Origin: Enterococcus raffinosus
Lineage (GTDB): Bacteria; Bacillota; Bacilli; Lactobacillales; Enterococcaceae
DNA length: 64,000 nt
Reading direction: 5' to 3'
Assembly: GCF_001886185.1 (NCBI RefSeq)
Contig: NZ_JXLA01000010.1
Span: 60,540 to 124,539, forward strand
Shown here: positions 38,101 through 45,771 of the stretch, one piece after another
How the letters are laid out: each line of letters opens with the position of its first letter
How positions within the stretch are numbered: position 1 is the first letter of the stretch
Translations under genes and position numbers: made by a program
The notes under the pieces: generated by a model
Databases searched by the model: none
What the model was told of the DNA's origin: nothing
Seen by the model: the letters and a program-made list of their open reading frames with translations, nothing else

Positions 38101-38296
38101 CACAGGAATCGACTTCTCTATTCGCTTAGCGCAAAAGAATAAGAAGCTGATTTTTGATCCGTACTTTGAAGTTCGTTATCCTGGCGAAAATCATTTTTAT
38201 GTAAAAAAAGAGGCCTACGAGGCTTTGACTAATAAATATTCTGAAGAATTGAACGATCCATTGATCAATCCAAATCAATTCAGCATAGGAGGCTAA
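35135..38296 (+). CDS. Methyltransferase fused to GT2 glycosyltransferase (1053 aa)
   Basis: Domains in order: a class I SAM methyltransferase (about 1-200; VLEFGPGNGRMTQYL and FDFIIFADVLEHL); a poorly defined stretch; a beta domain (about 400-475) with KGWGFSEK, YRPDV and FGFIL; a GT2 domain (about 565-800) with LVVPVYNVDEKW, ADDAS and FLDNDD; and a second GT2-like fold (about 820-1053) with no DxD, having VFLAEDLAP where it should be. It probably builds and may methylate the rhamnan. ATG 35135 has GGAAGGA 12 bases upstream; GTG 35114 overlaps the ATPase gene and lacks a site. Confidence 0.85.
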   Translation: MKYDFDLSLEEHTSVGKIISQITDGSAVLEFGPGNGRMTQYLINEKKCEVSIVEFDPVLFKHVMGFAQDGFLGNIEEYKWNDHFADKKFDFIIFADVLEHLTDSEKALQEASKFLAPNGEILLTFPNLAHNSVLIDLFNNKLGWKQYGLLDQTHNSFYTQHGFEELFERIGLSIRREDFTYSQVGQNELPASYEELPQMVRYDFKNRPFGEVYQYFYALRKEPVEKPERVEPINSNYNKQMQLAYLIDGKFEIEPYIFNNQTAENKTTTHHAPVNTEKLRIVIGKVPAAIQLSVVVDNKLLEIEETNASWYQEDLLMFPDVTEEPYVVIDGSKVAGKEYTVNVNVLNEEEFFPSEVKVMEDVANEKAKNRLLTLKLNYFDQYQYQLKNIPFVEANGELKGIKLTIESIENNENENEAIIKGWGFSEKTQMPLDYLLAYSMNQVQVNAIYRPDVNEVFGVDSTEKFGFILTIKQMQVLEEIKLLIIDDQDQVYPIVAKQAKVATTPVTRKIRHLLGSIRRNGFSGAVKNYQRSKQQSADYEEWMTKIEEPTRTQLIEASKELTFQPKISLVVPVYNVDEKWLRACVKSLTDQVYPNWELCLADDASPKAHIKPLLQELSAADERVRIVLREKNGHISEATNSAIEIATGDYIGFLDNDDILGDTALLAVVNALNEDQQREFIYTDEDKLSMSGKRFDPFFKPNWNETLLLGHNYITHFVVVKRSIVETVGGLRTEFNGSQDYDFVLRATEAAKKIYHIPNILYHWRTIETSVAMDPQSKEYAYVAGQNALQAALDRRQLDGVVTMTKNYGAYKIDFKYEREPKVSIIVNGQLGKKQLESLLVTEWGDFEILTNTAKATDERVRSFTGKNENELADEAAGEFLVFLAEDLAPTQNTWLKEAMNFVRLPHTGAVAGKVISKDDAILNCGVIIDPANERIIYEQQGLSNKTIGTYFRPALPREIYTATEDALILRKEDFLALGGFDLNLPAAITGIDFSIRLAQKNKKLIFDPYFEVRYPGENHFYVKKEAYEALTNKYSEELNDPLINPNQFSIGG

Positions 38297-38300
38297 TCCG

Positions 38301-40451
38301 ATGGAAAAAAATGAACAAGTTTGCATTGATCAATGCAGTTTTCATCCAGAAACAAAGCAGTTAGAGATCACTGGCTGGGCTCTGGATCTAGTTTCAAAAA
38401 AAGTACCAACGATTGAAGTACTTGCTGGAAATACAACTAGCCAGAAAATCGAATGGTATTCTCGCTCAGATGTAGCTGCCGCACATAAAACCAGTGCCAG
38501 CCTGCAAATGGGCTTTAATCTGAAGATCGAAGTCAAAGATCCGGCAGAACAAGTGTCCATCGAGTTCCATTTTGAAGCGGGAAAACAGACGCAAGCTTTT
38601 ATCCCAAACGAAAATATTATGAAAGAGCCGAAGCAGCCGTCTCAATTCAAGTCTTTGTATGGGAAAGCACGTAAAGGCTTAGGCTATCTAAAACGCAATG
38701 GATTAAAAAGTACGCTGCGTCGAATCAAGTTGGAGCAGGACAAACAATCCGATGAAAGCTACCAACAGTGGATCGTTGAAAATGAAAATTGGGATGTAGC
38801 AGCCATCAAAGCAGAAATCCATGACTTCAGCTATCAACCTGTAATTTCCATTTTAATGCCCGTTTACAATGTGGAAGAAAAATGGTTGGCTAAATGTATC
38901 GAATCCGTTCAGAACCAATTCTATCCATATTGGGAGCTGTGCATGGCAGACGATCATTCTACCGACGCTGCAGTAAGACCGCTACTAGAAAAGTATGCGG
39001 CACAAGACTCACGAATCAAAATTGTTTTCCGTTCAGAAAATGGGCACATCTCTAAGGCGACAAATTCGGCTTTAGAGATCGCGACAGGTGAATTCGTTGC
39101 TTTATTAGATAATGATGATGAGTTAGCACCGATCGCCTTGTATGAAGTAGCGAAGCGATTAAACGAAAATGCTGATTTGGACTTGATTTATAGTGATGAA
39201 GACAAGATCGATATGGCCGGCAAACGGTTTGATCCAGCCTTCAAACCCGACTGGTCACCTGACCTATTGTTAGGGACAAATTATATTTCCCATCTTGGCG
39301 TCTATCGTCGTTCAATCATGGAGAAAATCGGCGGCTTCCGTGTAGGCTACGAAGGTTCACAGGATTACGACCTAGTCTTACGCTTCACTGAACAAACAAC
39401 CGCTGATCGAATTGCGCATATCCCGCAAATTCTATACTACTGGCGTATTTTACCAAGCTCGACCGCTGCAGATCAATCAACGAAGAGTTATGCTTTCGAT
39501 GCTGGATTAAAAGCTGTTCAAAACGCAATCACTCGCCGAGGAATTCAAGCGACTGTGAATCATGCAGCAGGAAATGGACTATACGATGTAGACTACAAAG
39601 TCCTTTCCGAAGATCTAGTCAGCGTGATTATTCCTACACGAAACGGCTACGACGATGTGAAACGCTGCATCGATTCAATCATTGAAAAAACGACGTATCC
39701 AAATTATGAAATCGTGATGGCAGATAACGGCAGTGATCAGCCTGAAATGCAGGAGCTTTATGCCGATTATCAAAAACAGCTGGGTGATCGTTTTGTTGTG
39801 GAATCAATTGATATTCCCTTTAACTACTCACGTATCAATAATTTAGCTGCAAAAGTTTCCAAAGGAAAATATCTGCTATTCTTAAACAATGATACTGAAG
39901 TGATCACACCAGAATGGATGACGAAAATGGTATCCTTCGCGCAGTTCGAACGAATCGGCTGTGTCGGTGCGAAATTGTATTATCCAAACAATACCATTCA
40001 ACATGCAGGAGTTATCTTAGGAATGGGCGGTGCGGCCGGTCACGGACATCATACCTTTCCACGAGGAGACTTCGGCTATTTCGGGAAATTGGAAATAAAT
40101 GTGGATTACTTAGCCGTTACAGCTGCTTGCTTAATGATTCGTGCTAAAGATTTTGTTGAAATCGGCGGATTCAACGAAGAGCTGACTGTGGCCTTCAACG
40201 ATGTTGATTTATGCCTAAAAGAATACGAGAAAGGCCACAACAATGTGTGGCTCCACGGAGTAGAATTGTACCATTTTGAATCTCAATCCCGAGGATACGA
40301 AAACACACCAGAAAAACAAGCACGCTTCGAAAAGGAAACCAAGTATATGGAAGACACTTGGACTGATTATATTGAGAACGATCCGTATTATAATCCGAAT
40401 TTGACACGGGTTGGCGGAGATTTTTCGGTGAGGTTAGATTATAAAAAGTGA
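38301..40451 (+). CDS. Dual-domain GT2 glycosyltransferase (716 aa)
   Basis: A paralogue of the preceding product without the methyltransferase. The N-terminal beta domain (about residues 8-90) repeats the pattern ITGWALD, SRSDV and MGFNL. GT2 domain 1 (about 180-430) has ISILMPVYNVEEKW, ADDHST and LLDNDDE. GT2 domain 2 (about 440-700) has VSVIIPTRNGYDDV, LFLNNDTEV and FNDVDLCLK. Both look catalytically intact, so it may add two alternating linkages, as RgpF-like rhamnan polymerases are thought to do. GGAGG precedes ATG 38301, five bases after the previous stop. Confidence 0.87.
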   Translation: MEKNEQVCIDQCSFHPETKQLEITGWALDLVSKKVPTIEVLAGNTTSQKIEWYSRSDVAAAHKTSASLQMGFNLKIEVKDPAEQVSIEFHFEAGKQTQAFIPNENIMKEPKQPSQFKSLYGKARKGLGYLKRNGLKSTLRRIKLEQDKQSDESYQQWIVENENWDVAAIKAEIHDFSYQPVISILMPVYNVEEKWLAKCIESVQNQFYPYWELCMADDHSTDAAVRPLLEKYAAQDSRIKIVFRSENGHISKATNSALEIATGEFVALLDNDDELAPIALYEVAKRLNENADLDLIYSDEDKIDMAGKRFDPAFKPDWSPDLLLGTNYISHLGVYRRSIMEKIGGFRVGYEGSQDYDLVLRFTEQTTADRIAHIPQILYYWRILPSSTAADQSTKSYAFDAGLKAVQNAITRRGIQATVNHAAGNGLYDVDYKVLSEDLVSVIIPTRNGYDDVKRCIDSIIEKTTYPNYEIVMADNGSDQPEMQELYADYQKQLGDRFVVESIDIPFNYSRINNLAAKVSKGKYLLFLNNDTEVITPEWMTKMVSFAQFERIGCVGAKLYYPNNTIQHAGVILGMGGAAGHGHHTFPRGDFGYFGKLEINVDYLAVTAACLMIRAKDFVEIGGFNEELTVAFNDVDLCLKEYEKGHNNVWLHGVELYHFESQSRGYENTPEKQARFEKETKYMEDTWTDYIENDPYYNPNLTRVGGDFSVRLDYKK

Positions 40452-40536
40452 ATACTATTTAGAAAATCAGAATGAGTGAACTTTTCCAGTTAAAGAAAAG
40501 GATAGTTAAATTTTCAACTGAATCACAAAGAAAAAG

Positions 40537-40568
40537 CAGTCAAAAAAAATCGATTTTGACTGTTTTTT
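40537..40568 (+). terminator. Terminator closing the rhamnan core
   Basis: A 9-bp stem (CAGTCAAAA with TTTTGACTG) followed by a T run, 86 bases after the stop of the 716-residue transferase. It separates the core from the decoration genes. Confidence 0.8.
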
Positions 40569-40623
40569 GTTCTTTTCTTTTTTATTACTTTTCTTAGGAA
40601 AGCTACTCTTTTTATAGGCTATA

Positions 40624-40632
40624 TGGTAAGAT
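40624..40632 (+). promoter_or_regulatory. Possible extended -10 promoter for the decoration module
   Basis: TGG-TAAGAT (40624-40632) fits an extended -10 and lies 37 bases before the initiating-transferase gene. No good -35 was found. Confidence 0.35.
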
Positions 40633-40668
40633 GTGTAATGGATTATTTCGTGGATTAGGAGTGTTTGT

Positions 40669-42060
40669 ATGAATAAAAGTGGCGAATGGAGCGCCGCCCG
40701 TCGAATTTTTATTATTTTGATGGATGTGATCGTTTATAACCTTTCTGTCTATTTTAGTTTTTGGCTGAAATTTGACGGGGTCATCCCAATAAGAAACTTT
40801 CAAACCTTTGAGAGTTCTGCATTATTTATTTCAGTGTTCTTTATCATTTTAAATGTTTTGTTAGGAACCTATGTGTTCTACAATAGAATCGTTAGTGATA
40901 TTGTTTTTGTCACAGTCATTGGACAATTCTTGATGTCTTTGGGTATTATGATCATTACTTTCGCAGGACGATGGTTTGCTTTTCCAAGGACAGTTATCCT
41001 CATTTCTTTTTTATTAGGAACGATTTTATTGATTATCTATCGAACAATTATTTATAAAGCTTATATGAGATTGAGTTCAGATAAAAAGGTGACGATTCTT
41101 GGTTTTGAAAAAGATGTAGCACCAGCAATTCAGAATTTTAGTTCACAAAAAAATAATAAACATAAGGTACAGTCTGTCGTGTTGGATCACTTTTCTGATA
41201 ATTTGAGTAAAATCATTGATGATGTGGATATTGTCTATTTAGCATCAGAAATCGAAGAATCTGAAAAGATAAAAGTTTATCAATTAGTAACGAAGATGGA
41301 AAAGAAACTCTTCTTAAATACCACTTTTGAGAATTTGGTAACTATCAATCCCAATATTATGAACTTCGAAGATGAAAGTATTATTGAATCTTCGGGCTTT
41401 AGAATTCCATCAGAAGATGCCATGTTGAAACGTCTTTTTGATATCGTTGTATCGTTAATTTTATTAGTGATTGCTTCACCCTTTATGTTGATCACTGCAA
41501 TTCTGGTGAAAGCAACTTCTCCGGGACCAATAATTTATAAACAGATTCGAATCACGCAAGATCAGAAGGAATTTCCAATCTATAAATTTCGTTCAATGAG
41601 TGCGACTGCTGAGTCCAAATCTGGACCCGTTTTGGCGAAAAGTAATGATGCACGTGTAACACCTGTTGGAAAATTCATTCGCGCTGTTCGTTTTGACGAA
41701 TTGCCACAATTGATCAATGTTCTAAAAGGAGATATGTCGATCATTGGACCGCGTCCTGAACGACCTTTCTTTGTTGCGCAGTTCAATGAAGAAAATCCTT
41801 ATTATTACTTGCGACACAATGTTCGTGCTGGAATTACAGGTTATGCTCAGGTTTATGGGAAATATGCCTCTGACTATAATAGTAAGTTGAAGTTCGATTT
41901 GCTATATATCAAAAAATATTCCTTCATGCTCGACTTAAAAATCCTGTTACAAACAATCAAAATTCTGTTTGATAAAGTCTCTTCGCAAGGATTAGAAGAA
42001 GATGAATTATGTACATCGTTAGATAAAATGGATTTTCCGAAAGAGAGAATTCTTCAATAA
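40669..42060 (+). CDS. epaR: Polyprenyl-phosphate sugar phosphotransferase (EpaR-like)
   Basis: A 463-residue membrane protein of the WbaP/CpsE class. Four or five N-terminal membrane segments, a cytosolic Rossmann-like middle, then the catalytic bacterial sugar transferase domain (about 250-463) with KRLFDIVVSLILLV, YKFRSMS, RFDELPQLINVLKGDMSIIGPRPE and AGITGYAQV. It should load a sugar-1-phosphate onto undecaprenyl phosphate and begin a second polymer distinct from the WecA-primed backbone. The enterococcal epaR product is of this type and stands at the same place, next to the variable genes. Confidence 0.88.
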   Translation: MNKSGEWSAARRIFIILMDVIVYNLSVYFSFWLKFDGVIPIRNFQTFESSALFISVFFIILNVLLGTYVFYNRIVSDIVFVTVIGQFLMSLGIMIITFAGRWFAFPRTVILISFLLGTILLIIYRTIIYKAYMRLSSDKKVTILGFEKDVAPAIQNFSSQKNNKHKVQSVVLDHFSDNLSKIIDDVDIVYLASEIEESEKIKVYQLVTKMEKKLFLNTTFENLVTINPNIMNFEDESIIESSGFRIPSEDAMLKRLFDIVVSLILLVIASPFMLITAILVKATSPGPIIYKQIRITQDQKEFPIYKFRSMSATAESKSGPVLAKSNDARVTPVGKFIRAVRFDELPQLINVLKGDMSIIGPRPERPFFVAQFNEENPYYYLRHNVRAGITGYAQVYGKYASDYNSKLKFDLLYIKKYSFMLDLKILLQTIKILFDKVSSQGLEEDELCTSLDKMDFPKERILQ

Positions 42061-42074
42061 TTTGGGGTGAAAGA

Positions 42075-43115
42075 ATGTCTACACCAAAATTTAGTATTAT
42101 TATTCCGATCTATAATGCTGAAAATACAATTGCTAAAACCATTAATATTTTAAAGAAATTTGAATATTCAAATGTTGAATTCTTATTGGTCAATGATGGA
42201 TCTACTGATAGGACAGAAAAAGAAATAAGGAAAAGTATTGATAATGACTCTAGATTTCTTTTAATTACTAAGAAAAATGAAGGCCCAGGACTTGCTAGAA
42301 ATTATGGAATTGAGCAAGCAAGTGGAGATTATCTATTGTTTTTCGATGCGGATGATTTTCCAAAGAGTTCCATTTTAGAGGATTATTCTTCAATTATTTC
42401 TGAACATCAAAAGCTAGATTTAATCATTAGTTCGTTTATCTTTAGAACGCTCAGCAAAGAAGAGGTTGCTGACGAAAAAGAATATTTAGTTGAAGATTAT
42501 GTTTATGATAGTAATAAAGAATTTTTATCTGATATGTACGAATTAATGAATAAGCAATTGATGTATGTTGTTTGGAATAAATGCTATCGGCGAGATATCA
42601 TTATGGACAATAATATACGTTTTAAAAACTATCGTAGTTGCGAGGATCGAATTTTTAATTTGGATTACTACAAGCAATGCTCGCTAGTTATTATGAATTC
42701 AAAGATTGAATATGTTTATGAGTTTAACGGTGGAGAAGGAATAACCAACCAATACCATGAAGAGAAATTTTCTACGTTTAAAGAGTTTTATGAGCAGAGC
42801 AACGTTATCACTGATAATGCCAATAAAGAGGGAATGAGTGCCCTGTTACTCAAGGGAACGACCTCTGTAATTTTTTCTATATTAGAGACAAAAGAAATTA
42901 GCAAAACACAAAAAAAAATCGAGATTAATAACATATTAAAGGATTCATCGATTTTAGAAGCAAGGAAAAATGCAGCAACAGATACAACAATAAAAAAAGT
43001 AACCAAATTACTTTTTAATATGCCAACGCCTATTATCACTATGGTACTCAGCACAGGCGCATTTATTGAGACTAAAATGCCTGGGGTAATGGCAGTATTG
43101 AAAAGAAAATATTAA
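42075..43115 (+). CDS. GT2 glycosyltransferase
   Basis: A 346-residue GT-A protein: FSIIIPIYNAENTI, LLVNDGSTDRT, KNEGPGLARNYG and FFDADDFPKSS as the metal-binding DxD. A CEDRIFNLDYY segment stands where the catalytic base usually lies. The acceptor and donor are unknown. GGGGTGAAAG precedes ATG 42075. This is the first gene of the markedly A+T-rich part of the locus; its usage of AAT, AAA and TTT codons is higher than in the core. Confidence 0.85.
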   Translation: MSTPKFSIIIPIYNAENTIAKTINILKKFEYSNVEFLLVNDGSTDRTEKEIRKSIDNDSRFLLITKKNEGPGLARNYGIEQASGDYLLFFDADDFPKSSILEDYSSIISEHQKLDLIISSFIFRTLSKEEVADEKEYLVEDYVYDSNKEFLSDMYELMNKQLMYVVWNKCYRRDIIMDNNIRFKNYRSCEDRIFNLDYYKQCSLVIMNSKIEYVYEFNGGEGITNQYHEEKFSTFKEFYEQSNVITDNANKEGMSALLLKGTTSVIFSILETKEISKTQKKIEINNILKDSSILEARKNAATDTTIKKVTKLLFNMPTPIITMVLSTGAFIETKMPGVMAVLKRKY

Positions 43116-43130
43116 CGATTGAGGGATTTC

Positions 43131-44003
43131 ATGTACAGTGAAGACAAACAATTACGTCAAGTACAAGAGACTAGTTTGAAACTTGCTAAATATTTTTCTG
43201 ATTTTTGCGATAAAAATGGTCTACTATGCTATTTATGTGGTGGTGGCGCTATTGGTTCGATCAGACATCAAGGATTCATTCCATGGGATGATGATTTAGA
43301 TTTTTTTATGCCAAGAAATGATTATGAGAAGTTGATGGAACTTTGGAAAGATCAAGAAAACAATGATAAATATGTTTTACTAAGGGCCAGTAAAGATTAT
43401 AATGACCGCAATTCATTTACTACTCTACGTGATAAAGGAACTACTTTTATAAAAACTTATCAAACTGATTTAAATATTGATCATGGGATTCAAATAGATA
43501 TTTTTCCTTTGGATATAGCACCAGTGAAAGGCTATCAGAGGAAAATCCAAAAATTTTGGGCTTTAGTATATGCTATTTATTGCAGTCAACAAATTCCACA
43601 AAATCACGGAAAATTTTTTGCTGGATTAGGCAAATTCCTTCTATCATTGGCTCCTACTGAACTAAATAAGTATCACGTTTGGAAATTCGCTGAAAAGAAA
43701 ATGATGAAATACAAATCTACAACTACTGGTTTTGTAACAGAGTTATGTGTTGGGCCTAGATATATGGGAAATGTTTACCCTGAAAAAGATTTTTCCGCTG
43801 CGAAGAAAACGGCTTTTGAAGATGTAGAGCTACCAATACCAATAGGATATGATAACTATCTGTCAAGTGTATTTGGGGACTACATGAAGTTACCTCCAGA
43901 AAATCAACGGGTGGCACATCATGAGACAGCATTTATCGATCCAGACAACTCATACAAAAAATATGAAGGTATCTACTATTTAACAAATAAGGAGGATAAA
44001 TAA
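43131..44003 (+). CDS. LicD-family phosphotransferase
   Basis: A 290-residue LicD protein, with the nucleotidyltransferase-fold core LCGGGAIGSIRHQGFIPWD, DDLDFFMPRNDYEKL and an upstream Asp-Lys-Asn-Gly segment. LicD enzymes transfer phosphocholine or a polyol phosphate from a CDP-activated donor to a sugar. The cytidylyltransferase in the next gene makes a CDP-polyol the likely donor here. ATG 43131 has GAGGGA upstream; TTG 43119 would also be in frame. Confidence 0.87.
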   Translation: MYSEDKQLRQVQETSLKLAKYFSDFCDKNGLLCYLCGGGAIGSIRHQGFIPWDDDLDFFMPRNDYEKLMELWKDQENNDKYVLLRASKDYNDRNSFTTLRDKGTTFIKTYQTDLNIDHGIQIDIFPLDIAPVKGYQRKIQKFWALVYAIYCSQQIPQNHGKFFAGLGKFLLSLAPTELNKYHVWKFAEKKMMKYKSTTTGFVTELCVGPRYMGNVYPEKDFSAAKKTAFEDVELPIPIGYDNYLSSVFGDYMKLPPENQRVAHHETAFIDPDNSYKKYEGIYYLTNKEDK

Positions 44004-44705
44004 GTGATTACAGCATTAATTATTGCCGGCGGTGTCGGAAAAAGAATGGGACAAGATATCCCTAAACAGTTTATTACTATTGATGGAAAGCCAATCATTA
44101 TTTATACATTAGAGTCATTTGAACATCACCCTTTAGTAGATCGCGTTTTAGTTGTATGTAAATCTGGATGGGAAGAAACACTTTGGGGATATATTAAGGA
44201 ATATGATTTAAAAAAAGTTCAATGGATCATTCCTGGAGGCTCAAAAGGACAGGAATCTATCAATAATGGTGTACAATTTTTAAAAGATTATTCTGAAGAA
44301 AATGATACTATTATTATTCACGATGGTATTCGCCCATTAGTAGATGAAATTGTTTTGTCTGATGTCATTGTAAAATGTCAAGAACACGGGAATGGTGTGA
44401 CATCTTTGCCCTACAATGAACAAATTTTCTTGAAAGATACAGAAGAAACTACGAAGCAATATATTGACCGTAATACTTTACGCCGCGTTTCAACACCACA
44501 GGCTTATCAGTTTGGTAAATTGAGTTGGGCTTATGATAAAGCAATCAAAGAAGACATAGGAATGACAGACTCTTCCTATACAAATACTATGATGGTTGAA
44601 CTTGGCGAGACACTATACTTTGCAGCAGGTTCAGATAAAAATATTAAATTAACGACGCAAGACGATTTGGAACTGTTTAAAGCATATTTGAAGATGAAGG
44701 ATTAG
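44004..44705 (+). CDS. IspD/TarI-family cytidylyltransferase
   Basis: A 233-residue enzyme with the CTP-binding AGGVGKRMGQDIPKQF, IPGGSKGQESINNGV, IHDGIRPLV and RVSTPQAYQF. It belongs to the IspD superfamily. The context (LicD before, SDR enzyme after) points to a CDP-polyol maker such as ribitol-5-phosphate cytidylyltransferase, not isoprenoid synthesis. It starts at GTG 44004, right on the LicD stop, with AAGGAGG upstream. Confidence 0.85.
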   Translation: MITALIIAGGVGKRMGQDIPKQFITIDGKPIIIYTLESFEHHPLVDRVLVVCKSGWEETLWGYIKEYDLKKVQWIIPGGSKGQESINNGVQFLKDYSEENDTIIIHDGIRPLVDEIVLSDVIVKCQEHGNGVTSLPYNEQIFLKDTEETTKQYIDRNTLRRVSTPQAYQFGKLSWAYDKAIKEDIGMTDSSYTNTMMVELGETLYFAAGSDKNIKLTTQDDLELFKAYLKMKD

Positions 44706-44715
44706 AGGTGTAAGT

Positions 44716-45771
44716 TTGCTATTAGATAATGAAATCTATTGTGCTGAGTTGGATAGAATCAATGATGCTAAAAATGATTGGAGCAAAGTCGATAATCATT
44801 CATTTTTAATCATTGGTGCTACTGGAATGATTGGTTCTTATATGATTGATGTTTTGATGAAGAGAAATGAGCAATATGAGTCAAATATTCATATCTATGC
44901 AATGGGAAGAAGTAAGAATCGTTTGAAAGAGCGATTTTCAATGTATCTTGGGAATTCCTTTTTTGATGTGGTTGAGGGAGATGTAACCCAGCCAATTAAC
45001 CTTGACGAAGAGATAGATTATATATTTCATGGAGCTAGTAATACACATCCAAGAGCGTATGCATCAGATCCTATTGGTACAATAATGACTAATTTAATGG
45101 GGACTCAACAAGTTTTAAATTTTGCAGTTAACAATAATTCAAAACGTACCCTGTTCCTTTCTACGGTTGAAATTTATGGTGAAAATCGTGGAGATGTTGA
45201 GAAATTTACAGAGGATTATTGTGGATATATTAATTGCAATACTTTAAGAGCAGGCTATCCAGAAGGCAAACGAGCTAGTGAAAGTCTGTGCCAAGCTTAT
45301 ATTTCTAAATATAGTTTAGATGTTGTTATCCCTAGGATCTGTCGTACCTTTGGGCCAACGATGTTGCTGAATGATTCAAAGGCTTCATCTCAGTTTATAA
45401 TGAACGCCGTTAATAATGAAGATATTGTTTTAAAAAGTGAAGGAAATCAATATTTTTCTTATGCGTATGTTGGAGATGTAGTTTATGCGTTACTTTATTT
45501 ATTAGTAAATGGAGAAAATGGTGAAGCATATAATATTGCATCTTCAGAATTCGATTTACATCTCAAAGATTTAGCTCAATCATTAGCAGCACTAAATAAA
45601 AAGGAAATCGTTTTTGATTTACCAGATAAAGAAGAGCAAAGAGGCTTCTCAGCGGCAAATCAAGCTATTTTGGATGCCCAAAAAATCAATAGTTTGGGAT
45701 GGAAACCTATATTTGGTTTAACTGAATCTTTAAAAAACACCGTTGAATTAATTAGAAATGAGAGATTTTAA
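44716..45771 (+). CDS. NAD-dependent epimerase/dehydratase (extended SDR)
   Basis: A 351-residue extended SDR enzyme: FLIIGATGMIGSYMID for NAD binding, FHGASNTHP, LSTVEIYGEN and YPEGKRASESL as the catalytic Tyr-x3-Lys. It resembles UDP-sugar decarboxylase and epimerase types. In partnership with the cytidylyltransferase and LicD it may make or reduce the sugar to be activated, but the substrate is not clear. TTG 44716 has GAGGTG 5 bases upstream. Its stop overlaps the start of the next gene. Confidence 0.8.
   Translation: MLLDNEIYCAELDRINDAKNDWSKVDNHSFLIIGATGMIGSYMIDVLMKRNEQYESNIHIYAMGRSKNRLKERFSMYLGNSFFDVVEGDVTQPINLDEEIDYIFHGASNTHPRAYASDPIGTIMTNLMGTQQVLNFAVNNNSKRTLFLSTVEIYGENRGDVEKFTEDYCGYINCNTLRAGYPEGKRASESLCQAYISKYSLDVVIPRICRTFGPTMLLNDSKASSQFIMNAVNNEDIVLKSEGNQYFSYAYVGDVVYALLYLLVNGENGEAYNIASSEFDLHLKDLAQSLAALNKKEIVFDLPDKEEQRGFSAANQAILDAQKINSLGWKPIFGLTESLKNTVELIRNERF

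Noticed and set aside
44004..44705. Isoprenoid-pathway IspD as the role of the cytidylyltransferase
   Set aside because: The family fits, but the placement between LicD and an SDR enzyme in a polysaccharide locus makes CDP-polyol synthesis more likely.
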